Below are positions 9,660 to 18,416 of a DNA stretch of 37,136 nt, in pieces. This DNA comes from an uncultured Caryophanales bacterium (GTDB lineage Bacteria > Bacillota_I > Bacilli_A > Acholeplasmatales > Anaeroplasmataceae), in assembly GCA_946405105.1 (NCBI GenBank), contig CAMJFY010000013.1:1-37136 (forward strand), read 5' to 3'. The stretch's first letter is position 1. Every line of letters begins with the position of its first letter. The translations under genes and the position numbers were made by a program. A model generated the notes under the pieces. The model was not told where the DNA came from. It saw nothing but the letters and a program-made list of their open reading frames with translations, and did no database searches.

Positions 9660-9684
9660 AAATCAATAGGTCTCAGTATAATTT

Positions 9685-9713
9685 ATTTTACCATAATTTT
9701 ATAAAATTATGAA
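9685..9713 (-). promoter_or_regulatory. Probable promoter of unit A with overlapping palindrome
   Basis: On the minus strand, -35-like TTCATA (9713-9708), a 17-bp spacer ending in TGG, and -10 TAAAAT (9690-9685), giving an extended -10. It lies ~40 bp upstream of the AUU start. An exact 18-bp palindrome covers the spacer and part of the -35 (listed separately). The -35 match is only partial. Confidence 0.45.
9693..9710. repeat. 18-bp perfect palindrome across the unit A promoter
   Basis: ATAATTTTATAAAATTAT equals its own reverse complement. It overlaps the spacer and -35 region of the proposed unit A promoter, where a dimeric repressor could bind. In such AT-rich sequence a chance palindrome is possible. 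No regulator gene is visible in the window. Confidence 0.5.
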
Positions 9714-9798
9714 ATATAAGTATTAATAAATATCTTAATTACAGTTTTTTTATCAATTTATTAAAATACTTCCTTTTTCAAATAAATAGTCAACCAAT

Positions 9799-9837
9799 AA
9801 AAAAGATGATTCTAACAATTATAAAATCATCTTTTTT
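9799..9837 (-). terminator. Rho-independent terminator after the PD-(D/E)XK gene (unit B)
   Basis: A 13-bp perfect stem (9799-9811 with 9825-9837) centred on AAAGATGATT, with a 13-nt loop; the outer stem pairs make a T-run at the 3' end. It begins 7 nt beyond the stop of the nuclease gene, closing unit B and separating it from unit A. The arms allow function in both directions. Confidence 0.85.
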
Positions 9838-9843
9838 ATATTA

Positions 9844-11319
9844 TTATCTCTTACTCCATAATAAGAAATCAATTTTCTTTACATTACTAATCCAAGTATA
9901 TTTAGTGAATGTTTTATCAAAGAATGCAATCTCTGCTTTTCCAATATTAGAATTAATTCTATCTGTATACCATTTACAAATAGAATTATATAATTCTATA
10001 GATTTCTTTAATCTTAATTTATTATTCATATATTGTGGAGTTGCTTTTAATCCTAAATTAGCTAGCACATACTGGTCCCAAATTGGCATATTAGGATCTA
10101 TTGTTGATAACAATTTTGATGAGAATGATGCTTCAACTCTTCCTGTATTTTTATAAATAGAGGTTAGAATAAATTCAAAATTAATTTCTTTTGTTCTTGA
10201 TTCTTGCATTAATTTGAAATAATATAATCTCCACTCTGCATTTCTTCTTACTCTATAAAATGCATCATAAATTCTTTGAAAATCAGCACTCTTTGTAATA
10301 TCACTTGTCTTATTATATACATCTAATATTTCAGAATATTTCTTTAATCCGTCACTTATTATTCCAATATCATAATCAGCTGGATTAATTAATTCATATC
10401 CATTTAATACATTTTCATAATCAATAGCTAAATCTTTTGAATATAATAATCTTTCTAATTGTAAAACTGTTTGTAGTGCTTTATCTACTTTTTCTTCATT
10501 TGATTTAAAATCATCACTAAATTTAACTACATCCACATGTTTTCTAATAACTATTGAATCACCTGCAGTTTCTATTTCATTAATTGAAATGCCTTTAGAA
10601 ATAAATGCATTTTTTATATCATTATATTTTTTAGCAACTCTAGGAAACTCTAGGTCAACATTTCCCTGATTAGATTTATAGATTATATTAATTGATTTAT
10701 GATTTGTATGGAAAGTTGGCCAACATGCTTTTGAGCCTTTTGGTCCTCTATCTATGTTAATCTTAAATACTCCATCATCATAAACATCTTCAATATAATC
10801 ATACAAGTCATTCCAAAACTTAGTTACAGCTGTATCTTCTATAACATTATATCCATGTTTAGATTCATCAAGGGCTTTCGTAAAAACAGATTTAGAATAA
10901 TCATCTTTAATATTATTCATTAATTCTTCATAAGAAATACTATTTGGATATTTCTTTGCTTCTTGATTTCCTTCTAAATACTTTTTAGGTGCAATAATAA
11001 AGACAAAGTATTCGTTCACTATTTTATCATCAACTAGTTTTTCGCCTCTAATAGAATACCTAGTAGCTTGTTCGATCATTGCTGGAGCATCAATCTTATC
11101 TTCAATCAATAATGCAATTCTATTCTTTCCGTTATTCAAAATTACAGTGATATCATTTTCACCATATTGATTTTGGAATGAATGCTCCAATAATTCAATT
11201 TTATAGTCTATTCTATTAATCTTTGCTAAGAATAAATCTATTAATAGTCCTTTACTAAAATTATTGATTATTAATAAATCTATATCTCTTTCAAATATCT
11301 TTTCAAATTTAATATCCAT
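9844..11319 (-). CDS. PD-(D/E)XK nuclease superfamily protein
   Basis: A 491-residue protein whose N-terminal ~100 residues carry a restriction-type PD-(D/E)XK core: D56 in ENDITV, then the hydrophobic strand RIALLIEDK with E73 and K75, and Q84 in the next helix. The long remainder (~residues 110-491) is unrecognised and may hold target-recognition or partner-binding surfaces. ATG at 11319 follows GGTGAG, and this Shine-Dalgarno overlaps the last codons of the upstream EVE-HNH gene (10 nt between reading frames). The two are therefore one transcript, possibly coupled, ended by the strong terminator at 9799-9837. Pairing with an EVE-HNH protein suggests restriction of modified or foreign DNA. 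That role is inferred; the nuclease fold rests on the motif spacing. Confidence 0.75.
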   Translation of the reverse strand: MDIKFEKIFERDIDLLIINNFSKGLLIDLFLAKINRIDYKIELLEHSFQNQYGENDITVILNNGKNRIALLIEDKIDAPAMIEQATRYSIRGEKLVDDKIVNEYFVFIIAPKKYLEGNQEAKKYPNSISYEELMNNIKDDYSKSVFTKALDESKHGYNVIEDTAVTKFWNDLYDYIEDVYDDGVFKINIDRGPKGSKACWPTFHTNHKSINIIYKSNQGNVDLEFPRVAKKYNDIKNAFISKGISINEIETAGDSIVIRKHVDVVKFSDDFKSNEEKVDKALQTVLQLERLLYSKDLAIDYENVLNGYELINPADYDIGIISDGLKKYSEILDVYNKTSDITKSADFQRIYDAFYRVRRNAEWRLYYFKLMQESRTKEINFEFILTSIYKNTGRVEASFSSKLLSTIDPNMPIWDQYVLANLGLKATPQYMNNKLRLKKSIELYNSICKWYTDRINSNIGKAEIAFFDKTFTKYTWISNVKKIDFLLWSKR

Positions 11320-11329
11320 ATATACTCAC

Positions 11330-12778
11330 CTAATATAGCATTTCACATTTTTCTAAAACATAGCTCTTATTAATTGTCATTGATCCTTTTGAAGTAAAAT
11401 AAATAGTTACATCTTTATTAGTTATTGCTTTAATAGTTCCAACACCAAATGATGGATGTTTAATTTTGTAGCCAACAACTAATTTTTCTTTAGCTTTTAT
11501 CATTTCTTGTTTTAATTCACCAATACTCAAATATGAATTATTTAATTTCAAATGAAGCATTGCATGACAATTTGGGCAAACAGTAATTAAATCTTCTTCA
11601 GGATTAACAGTATGTTCACCATCAATATCTGAAATAAAATGAATATGATGAACATGGATGTAGTCTTTCGCTACTGGGCCATAAACCCTCTCTAAGTTAA
11701 TGCCACAAACTTGACATACATACCCATATTTTTCTATACATTTTCTTCTTGCCTTCGGGTCTCTTTCTCTTGAAGTCACTAAATGCTCTTTTAGTTGCCC
11801 TTCTACATATTTGTCATCGCTATTTGGTGAATCTAATCGATTTAAAGATTCTCCATCAATTAATTCTTTAATGTACAATTTAATTCGCTCAATTTGATTA
11901 ATAGATTCATTTGAATCAGCATACCAAATATTTGCTCTTCCTATGTTGCCTTTTTTTTCTTCATCGAAATCAAAATTTCTTTCTGAAACATCTAATAACT
12001 TCGAATCCTCAACTTTTGCCTCAAAATAATACCCATCATATTTAGAATTAACACGTTTTTGCATATTTTTGTATACTTTAGCATGATTATAGTATCCAAC
12101 AATTGTTCTTTTAGAATGCGGTCTTGTTGCACACCACACAATAAGAACATCGTCAAGAGTATCATCAAAACATTCACTATCAATTCTATTTAAATTAATT
12201 AGACCATTGGAACTTTGCACAAAGCCATGATAATATCCATCATCTTCTAAAAAGTTTATTTCCTCATGACCAAACTTATTAGTCTTAACATATTCTCCAC
12301 CGCTCGAAACATTTTCTTCTGGACCGGCATATTTTTCCATCCATGCAATTTCACAGCATAATATTCTAGGAAATAAATCATTCTTATTTTCAATGGATAA
12401 TATGTATTCTTCGACTTGAGAATTGACTTTTAATGGTCCTTGTATATTACCAATCAAACCATTTCTTTTGAGATTATCATATGATAGATAATTATTGTTA
12501 TATTTTTTTATCAATTTAATTTGCATATGTTTCTTATAGTTAACATAATTATCAGGGTTAATATAAAATTTACTGTCATCTATTGTAATACAATCCTTGT
12601 CTACTACCTCAACAGAGCACTTATATTTTATACATTTTATGGGATTACTAACATAAATATAAATAGTATCTCCAACACTTGCATTAATTGATTGCTTCCA
12701 ATCAATTCTTTCTAGTGCATTAAATGCATCTATGATATTATAATCTTTAATGCTACATGGAATAATCCAATTTGCCAT
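11330..12778 (-). CDS. EVE-HNH endonuclease, probable modification-dependent restriction enzyme
   Basis: A 482-residue protein. It opens with MANWIIPCSIKDYN, the usual start of an EVE/PUA-like domain (~1-130). A second beta-rich block follows at ~160-260 (GYYHGFVQ, then VLIVWCATRP, VGYYNHAKVY). The HNH module has C355/C358, the H375-x-H377-H378 cluster, N392, C401/C404 and H405. The last ~45 residues (HPSFGVGTI...VTIYF) resemble the small beta-barrel at the end of UvrD/PcrA. EVE domains bind modified cytosine, and EVE-HNH enzymes such as VcaM4I cut hydroxymethylcytosine-containing DNA. Start: ATG at 12778 suits the GGTGG Shine-Dalgarno; a TTG at 12793 lies before it. It heads unit B from the promoter at 12825-12852. 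Substrate is inferred. Confidence 0.82.
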   Translation of the reverse strand: MANWIIPCSIKDYNIIDAFNALERIDWKQSINASVGDTIYIYVSNPIKCIKYKCSVEVVDKDCITIDDSKFYINPDNYVNYKKHMQIKLIKKYNNNYLSYDNLKRNGLIGNIQGPLKVNSQVEEYILSIENKNDLFPRILCCEIAWMEKYAGPEENVSSGGEYVKTNKFGHEEINFLEDDGYYHGFVQSSNGLINLNRIDSECFDDTLDDVLIVWCATRPHSKRTIVGYYNHAKVYKNMQKRVNSKYDGYYFEAKVEDSKLLDVSERNFDFDEEKKGNIGRANIWYADSNESINQIERIKLYIKELIDGESLNRLDSPNSDDKYVEGQLKEHLVTSRERDPKARRKCIEKYGYVCQVCGINLERVYGPVAKDYIHVHHIHFISDIDGEHTVNPEEDLITVCPNCHAMLHLKLNNSYLSIGELKQEMIKAKEKLVVGYKIKHPSFGVGTIKAITNKDVTIYFTSKGSMTINKSYVLEKCEMLY

Positions 12779-12824
12779 AATACTCACCACCAAATAATAT
12801 TTAAAACCGTCGTATACTACCTTT

Positions 12825-12852
12825 ATTGTAGCATGTTTTTACTCATTATCAA
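12825..12852 (-). promoter_or_regulatory. Promoter of unit B (EVE-HNH and PD-(D/E)XK genes)
   Basis: On the minus strand, -35 TTGATA (12852-12847), a 16-bp spacer ending TGC, and -10 TACAAT (12830-12825), an extended -10. The -35 box touches the T-run of the preceding terminator, so a new transcript starts directly after unit C ends. Confidence 0.7.
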
Positions 12853-12881
12853 AACAAAAAGAGCCAGCCTAAACTGACTCT
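12851..12881 (-). terminator. Rho-independent terminator of unit C, overlapping the MATE stop codon
   Basis: On the minus strand AGAGTCAG pairs with CTGGCTCT (8 bp with one G-U), loop TTTAGG, followed by TTTTTGTTTT. The 5' arm contains the last codons of the MATE gene and its TAG falls in the loop, so termination is packed into the gene end. Confidence 0.8.
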
Positions 12882-14224
12882 TCTATTATTACTTCATTCT
12901 TTTCTACGTTTAATATATTTATATGATTTCTTCTTAACAAGAACCAATATGCACCTAAAGATACTATTGTGTCAAATGCATTACCAATACCAAATAATAA
13001 TGCAATACCTATTAATGTAGGATGCCATACACCAGTTATATATAATATGAATGCAATTCCATAATATATTGAATTAGTTACTATTGATTCAAATAGCATA
13101 TAATGTGTTTTACCTAAACCATAGAATGTAGCATCAAACACATTTTGGAGAGCATATAATACATAGAATCCAAATAATACCATTACAAGCTCAAATAGCT
13201 TATTTACATCACTATAGTTTAATACATGAGCCATAAATGGTTTATATAAAGGAATTAATATGCACCAAGCTAATATTGTTATTGTTGTTATTGTAAAATA
13301 TCCTAATGTATTATTCTTAACTGCATTTTTATTTGTAGATATTTCTTGTTTAATTAATTCACCAAGTTGAATTATAGGAAGTAACATCCATCCCCAAATG
13401 AAATTATTAGCAACCCAATATGTACCTTGTTCATTTACTACATTTACCATTCTAGCTATCATTACCATATAAGCTAGATTTCTAACAAATGATTCTAAAC
13501 CAGATATACCACCTACTCTAGCAAATTCCTTTGCCCAAGTAAATGACATCTTCTCTTTGTTAAACACATTTACTCCATTCTTGGCTAATAATAGTAATGT
13601 AGTAGCAAATATAATGAAATTAACAATTATATTGGTTATACCAATACCATTTACACCTAGATTAGCTGAACAAGCAAAATTAGATACTAAAAATAAATCT
13701 AGTACTACACATAATAATAACTTAACACCAGTTAAGATATATACTAATTTATCTTTACCTAATGTAACTAATCCAACCAAAGCAAATTGCGATAATATTC
13801 CAAATACATTCGCAATAGCTTCTATTCTAATATATGTTGCTGAAGCATCTATAATAGATGGATCAGTAGCCATTGCTTTTAACAATGGGTTAGTACAAGT
13901 CATTATAAATATTGATAATAATATATAAATACCTAAAGTAATTAATAAGCCTGTCTTCATTCTATTGGTTAAGTCTTTCTTGTCAGAAATGACTTTACCA
14001 ATGAAATAGAATAAAGGTAATATAATCGCTTCATTAATTACTTCATATATTAGATTAATCCAGGATAATTGACCTGCGATTGAATAAGACCAATCGCCAG
14101 GTAGATTACCTAACCAAAATACTCTTAATGTAGTATATATAGTAGGTACTAATCCCATTACGAGTAATGAGATAAATAATTTATGATTAATATTTAAAAA
14201 TGATGTTTTAAGTTTAGTGAACAT
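12869..14224 (-). CDS. MATE-family efflux transporter
   Basis: A 451-residue polytopic membrane protein with about twelve hydrophobic helices in two similar halves and a short soluble C-terminus, the size and layout of MATE (NorM/DinF-like) transporters that export drugs or metabolites using Na+ or H+ gradients. Start: ATG at 14224 follows AAGGTG at 9 nt; a TTG 27 bases further out lies upstream of that site and is rejected. It is 16 nt downstream of the small 83-residue gene and ends in the terminator of unit C, so it is transcribed with the HEPN/helicase genes. Substrate is unknown. Its presence could be incidental, or it may export something made or released by the operon. Confidence 0.85.
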   Translation of the reverse strand: MFTKLKTSFLNINHKLFISLLVMGLVPTIYTTLRVFWLGNLPGDWSYSIAGQLSWINLIYEVINEAIILPLFYFIGKVISDKKDLTNRMKTGLLITLGIYILLSIFIMTCTNPLLKAMATDPSIIDASATYIRIEAIANVFGILSQFALVGLVTLGKDKLVYILTGVKLLLCVVLDLFLVSNFACSANLGVNGIGITNIIVNFIIFATTLLLLAKNGVNVFNKEKMSFTWAKEFARVGGISGLESFVRNLAYMVMIARMVNVVNEQGTYWVANNFIWGWMLLPIIQLGELIKQEISTNKNAVKNNTLGYFTITTITILAWCILIPLYKPFMAHVLNYSDVNKLFELVMVLFGFYVLYALQNVFDATFYGLGKTHYMLFESIVTNSIYYGIAFILYITGVWHPTLIGIALLFGIGNAFDTIVSLGAYWFLLRRNHINILNVEKNEVIIEESV

Positions 14225-14240
14225 AAAATTATCACCTTCT

Positions 14241-14492
14241 TTATTGAACAATCTTATTATTTAAATCTTCAAAAGATATACGCCTATCATGATAATCGTC
14301 GTATTCTTCTTTAGTACATTCTTCATAAAAATCCTGAACATCGAAAATTTGGTATATAGGATCTACTTCTCTCAATATTTTATCTTCTTGTAATGATTCT
14401 ACTGACTCACCCTTTGCATAACCTTTTACTTCATCAACTATTTGATCAGTTCCTTTAGCTTTTAATATCTGTGTAAATCTAAAATATTTCAT
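14241..14492 (-). CDS. Small acidic protein of unknown function
   Basis: An 83-residue, strongly acidic protein (many D/E, for example EECTKEEYDDYHD) without membrane segment or cysteine pairs that would suggest zinc. I do not recognise it. The ATG follows GAGAGGA, and the TAG of the upstream 477-residue gene lies just before that Shine-Dalgarno, 13 nt separating the frames. This suggests coupled expression. Small acidic proteins in such operons may be inhibitors, adaptors or DNA mimics; nothing in the sequence decides between these. Confidence 0.65.
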   Translation of the reverse strand: MKYFRFTQILKAKGTDQIVDEVKGYAKGESVESLQEDKILREVDPIYQIFDVQDFYEECTKEEYDDYHDRRISFEDLNNKIVQ

Positions 14493-14505
14493 TATTATGT
14501 CCTCT

Positions 14506-15939
14506 CTATTTTTTTAATGTGTCGTACATATTTTTAACTGTTAAATATATGTCATAAAAATATTTAACTTTTTCATACTTGTTATTTAATTGAATATCTG
14601 TCATATCCTCAAGTGCAATATCGTTATGTGCGAACATCTCATTACATAATTTGTTAAACATCTTAACATCTTGATTACTTTGTGGTAATACTTTCTTACC
14701 ATTTTGTCTCAATGCGGAACCAGATATTTCACCAAGCTTACTTTCAATAAATGATTTCTTATTGGCTCTATCCTCTAAATATGCTTTTTTTGTTGCTAGA
14801 TCACTTTCACTCAACAAATCATTATCTATTAGAGCTAATTCTTCTACTGGGAAAAATAATTCATTGTTTATTCTATATATCGTATTCAAATCGTTTGCTA
14901 GAGCATATGTTTTCATGCTTCTTAAAGCATCTATTTCCCAGTTTTTTTCAACACCTGATCTAATTAAACCTAAGCCTACTAAAGCAATCTCTTTGGATTC
15001 TTTTCTATTTAAAATATAATTGATTACATTTTGAGCTAGCATATCATCTACAACTTTAAGCATTGATACTAAAGTCTTAGTTTTAACTTCATTAATTTGT
15101 GAATTATCTTGCATAGATTTAATTGCCATTTCGCAATAAGCCTTATTTGCTTTAACAAAATCTAATCTTTGTTCTCTATAAAAATATAGGCCTACGATTT
15201 CAGCAATCTCTGTCTTCTTTATATAATCATTAGTAATGATATAGTAATTACCATCATTATCAGTAAATGTCTTATTACTACTAAATAATGCATTAAAACT
15301 ATTATCTGTTAATAACACCCAACCTTCTCCATCAGCTTTTGTTTTAATTCTGCCAGGGTATCTTTCAATTTCAATATCACTATGTTTACAATATTTTTCA
15401 AAAGTATCCTGAGACATAGGTTTCCATTCATTTCCTATATTTATTTCAAGACTATTATTTGAAATTCTTACTTTGTAATTATCATATTTATCGTTACTAC
15501 CACGCTCTTCAATAGAGATATTAATAATGTCATATGATATCATTAACATTGTTTTAATTTCATCAAAGCTTAAACCATCAAAGTTTTTATACACTTTGTT
15601 ATTTAAAATCGAAATATCAAAATCAGGATAGTAAGTATATCTATTTGATTTATCTATTTTTGTGATTGGAAACATTGAATCATTTAAGATTTTTTCTTGT
15701 GCATAAAGTTCTAATTCAGATACTTTATCATAAAGTTTCTTAAAATGTTCATTTAAGCTTCCTTTACCAGTTAGTTCATCAATATATTTATATGCTTCTT
15801 TTGGATTCTTACTTCTTAAAGCAATACTTGTTGCAAGGTATTGGTCAAATGTTGCTTTTTCGTAAGTGTTGTATTCTAACACTAATGTGTTGAAAAATTT
15901 AGGCAAATTCAATTGCACGTTTACTTGTAATTGGCTCAT
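14506..15939 (-). CDS. Unrecognised 477-residue protein of the HEPN/helicase operon
   Basis: No family recognised. The protein is soluble and mixed alpha/beta. A helical N-terminus runs to ~100, then a beta-containing middle with WVLLTDNSFNALFSS and DGNYYIITNDY, then helices to the end. No nuclease or nucleotide-binding motif is evident. Start: ATG at 15939 (MSQLQVNVQLNLP) is 8 nt after GGAGG, which lies within the helicase gene, so the frames overlap by 41 nt. A longer frame to 15993 lacks a better ribosome site. The overlap implies tight coupling to the helicase and probably a joint function, perhaps as a partner or sensor subunit. That is inference. Confidence 0.65.
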   Translation of the reverse strand: MSQLQVNVQLNLPKFFNTLVLEYNTYEKATFDQYLATSIALRSKNPKEAYKYIDELTGKGSLNEHFKKLYDKVSELELYAQEKILNDSMFPITKIDKSNRYTYYPDFDISILNNKVYKNFDGLSFDEIKTMLMISYDIINISIEERGSNDKYDNYKVRISNNSLEINIGNEWKPMSQDTFEKYCKHSDIEIERYPGRIKTKADGEGWVLLTDNSFNALFSSNKTFTDNDGNYYIITNDYIKKTEIAEIVGLYFYREQRLDFVKANKAYCEMAIKSMQDNSQINEVKTKTLVSMLKVVDDMLAQNVINYILNRKESKEIALVGLGLIRSGVEKNWEIDALRSMKTYALANDLNTIYRINNELFFPVEELALIDNDLLSESDLATKKAYLEDRANKKSFIESKLGEISGSALRQNGKKVLPQSNQDVKMFNKLCNEMFAHNDIALEDMTDIQLNNKYEKVKYFYDIYLTVKNMYDTLKK

Positions 15940-18406
15940 CGATAATACCTCCATCATATTTAATATATTGGCCATTAATGCGAATGTATTCAATTATATC
16001 TTTGAAATACTTCCTTTCGCTTGTGCCTGTTTTTTTCATTTCAATTCTTGATAATACATGACTATTACCAAAGATAAATAATTTATCTTTTGCTCTAGAC
16101 ATTGATACATTGATTCTTCTAAAATCATTTAAGAAATTTCTCTTAGATGAATCTGCAACTACTGTATTTAATAATACTATATCTGCTTCTTTTCCTTGGA
16201 ATGCATCAACTGTATCTATATCAAATGATTTAAAGATTTTCTTTGCTTCATTGATTAATGTAATATTATTTTTATGAAACTTTGATATCTGAGCTCCATA
16301 CGGGAAAATCGCAGCTACACTAACATGTTCTGGATTAACAACTTCTTTCATCAATCTCTTTAAGATTTCTTTCGTTGCCTCAAGTTCTTCTAGATTAAAT
16401 CTTGAAGTTCCATCCATTGCTTCTTTCCCATTAAATACTTCAATGAAATAAACGTTTTTATTATTGTTAATTGTCTTAGATTCAATTTGAGTAACATTAG
16501 GATTAACTTCCTCACGTTTTCCAATCAATGTATTATCATAGAAAACATTGTAACAAGCTAATACATCTTTAACTGATCTATAGTTCTCATTTAATATAGC
16601 AAGTCTATTACATCTAATTGCCTTATTTAATGTATCTGCAAATACAGATTGTTCGTAAATTTGTTGAAGCTTTTCAAATTTATCTTCATTATAAGATGGT
16701 AAATGCTCTACATCTTCTTTATTGAATTCTAATAATGGTGCAAGCTGATAATCATCACCAACCATTATTATTCTGCTAACATATGGCAAATATCTTAAAA
16801 CTTCTGTTATAGGACATTTAGATACCTCGTCAATAATTAACCAATCATATCCTTCTAAAACTTCTAATCCTTTTTTACCAGCTATAGCACTAGTTGTTGT
16901 TGTAGCACCAATAACTGCATAATCAGATGTATCAGTTTCTTCAGAATACACAAATTGTTTTTGACCATTAAAGTGAGACATATCTTCTAATATTTTTTGA
17001 GCTAGTTTTTCATTTGATACTCTAGCATTATGCTTTTCAAATTTTAAGCCCCATGTCTTATATAAAGTCTTATCTATTTCATCACCACTATATTTATTCT
17101 TTCTGTTTGTAATTCTATTAGGAATAATGGCATCATAATTTGTCATTAATTTATCTAATACATTATCAATAGCAATATGAGTTTGAGATGAAATAATTAC
17201 TTTTTGATTTAATTCTTTAGTTATATATTGAACTATTGCATTAATAACATGCGTTTTTCCTGTTCCTGGAGGTCCCTTTATTAAACTAACTGGAGAACCA
17301 TCAATACATTTCATAAATGCTAATTTTTGGCTTTCATTTAACCCTTCTAAATAAGGCTTAATATCCTTAGTTAATCTACCAGTACCAAAGTCAGGCATTG
17401 GTTCATCACCAATTAAATAAGTTAACAATTGACTTGCCGCACCTGATGCTCCTTGATTGATTAATCTTAGAGAATTATCAATGGACTCAACTTTAATCTT
17501 TTGACCCATATCATAAAGATTTAAATATTGATAATTATCATCATAATTCTTTAATTCACCTGATAATATAATATGATCCTTGTTATTATATGAATTAATA
17601 ACTATAAATTGATTTAACTGCTTAACATCTTTGTCGCCAACATTTCTTATGTTACTAACGTAAATATTATCAGCACCTATAGTTTTAATTCTCTTGATAT
17701 CAGACTTTTCAGCATCAATTTCAATGTCACATAAAAATTGAACTTTATCTTTGATTTCATTTGGAAGTTGCTCATAGATATACTCATCAAAACTGTATCC
17801 GATTAGAATACCATTTAAATCATATACTTCTTCTTTATAATCACTTTCAAATTCCTTGACATCTGTACTTATGAAACAATATTCTTTTGAAATATTTAAT
17901 ATTTCATAAGAAACATTATTATTAAGTTCTGCTGAAAGCTTTTTATAGTATTCAAATATATCCATGAATTCATCAAATTGAGATAGATTAAATACAAAGT
18001 TTTTATTATTAGCAATCTCTTGTAGACGCTCTTTCATAACATCATTAGGTGTACATCCTAAAGGATTTGAGAAATCTATTTCAAATTCAACACCCTTTAT
18101 ATTGTCAAACTGACTACCTTCTTCGATGACTACTTTTTTACAAAAGAATTCGCCACAGAAATTACCAGTATAAACACATCCAATATTACCTAGTAATAAC
18201 ATGCAACCACCATTTTTTAATGCAAATACAAGTTTTACATTTTCTAATGATTTAATGTATCTTGCATCTTTCTTATCATAGATAATCTTTAAAGCGTTAG
18301 TTGTAATTTTGGTGTTTAATGTGCCTTTTGATTTAAGTGCATTGATATATTCCTTTTGTTCTTCAGGCATATCATTGAAATAATTAATATTAAGTGCTAA
18401 ATACAT
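15899..18406 (-). CDS. UPF1/DNA2-like SF1 helicase
   Basis: An 835-residue protein. Residues ~1-340 are an unrecognised N-terminal region, with five cysteines between 68 and 118. The SF1B helicase core follows: Q-motif-like LNESQ at 356-360, Walker A GPPGTGKT at 378-385, motif Ia SQTHIAIDN, Walker B IIDE ending at E527, GDDYQLAP at 550-557, NENYRS, VDAFQGKEAD at 733-742 and VSMSRAKDKL at 768-776. UPF1/DNA2-type motors move on RNA or DNA. ATG at 18406 follows AGGAGG at 6 nt; the TAG of the upstream HEPN-like gene is part of that TAGGAGG, so the two are coupled. Substrate (RNA or DNA) is undecided; the HEPN partner favours RNA by inference. Confidence 0.88.
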   Translation of the reverse strand: MYLALNINYFNDMPEEQKEYINALKSKGTLNTKITTNALKIIYDKKDARYIKSLENVKLVFALKNGGCMLLLGNIGCVYTGNFCGEFFCKKVVIEEGSQFDNIKGVEFEIDFSNPLGCTPNDVMKERLQEIANNKNFVFNLSQFDEFMDIFEYYKKLSAELNNNVSYEILNISKEYCFISTDVKEFESDYKEEVYDLNGILIGYSFDEYIYEQLPNEIKDKVQFLCDIEIDAEKSDIKRIKTIGADNIYVSNIRNVGDKDVKQLNQFIVINSYNNKDHIILSGELKNYDDNYQYLNLYDMGQKIKVESIDNSLRLINQGASGAASQLLTYLIGDEPMPDFGTGRLTKDIKPYLEGLNESQKLAFMKCIDGSPVSLIKGPPGTGKTHVINAIVQYITKELNQKVIISSQTHIAIDNVLDKLMTNYDAIIPNRITNRKNKYSGDEIDKTLYKTWGLKFEKHNARVSNEKLAQKILEDMSHFNGQKQFVYSEETDTSDYAVIGATTTTSAIAGKKGLEVLEGYDWLIIDEVSKCPITEVLRYLPYVSRIIMVGDDYQLAPLLEFNKEDVEHLPSYNEDKFEKLQQIYEQSVFADTLNKAIRCNRLAILNENYRSVKDVLACYNVFYDNTLIGKREEVNPNVTQIESKTINNNKNVYFIEVFNGKEAMDGTSRFNLEELEATKEILKRLMKEVVNPEHVSVAAIFPYGAQISKFHKNNITLINEAKKIFKSFDIDTVDAFQGKEADIVLLNTVVADSSKRNFLNDFRRINVSMSRAKDKLFIFGNSHVLSRIEMKKTGTSERKYFKDIIEYIRINGQYIKYDGGIIDEPITSKRAIEFA

Positions 18407-18416
18407 GTCCTACCTC

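Noticed and set aside
9806-10156. Plus-strand frame of 116 codons
   Set aside because: It begins inside the terminator stem and runs opposite the PD-(D/E)XK nuclease gene.
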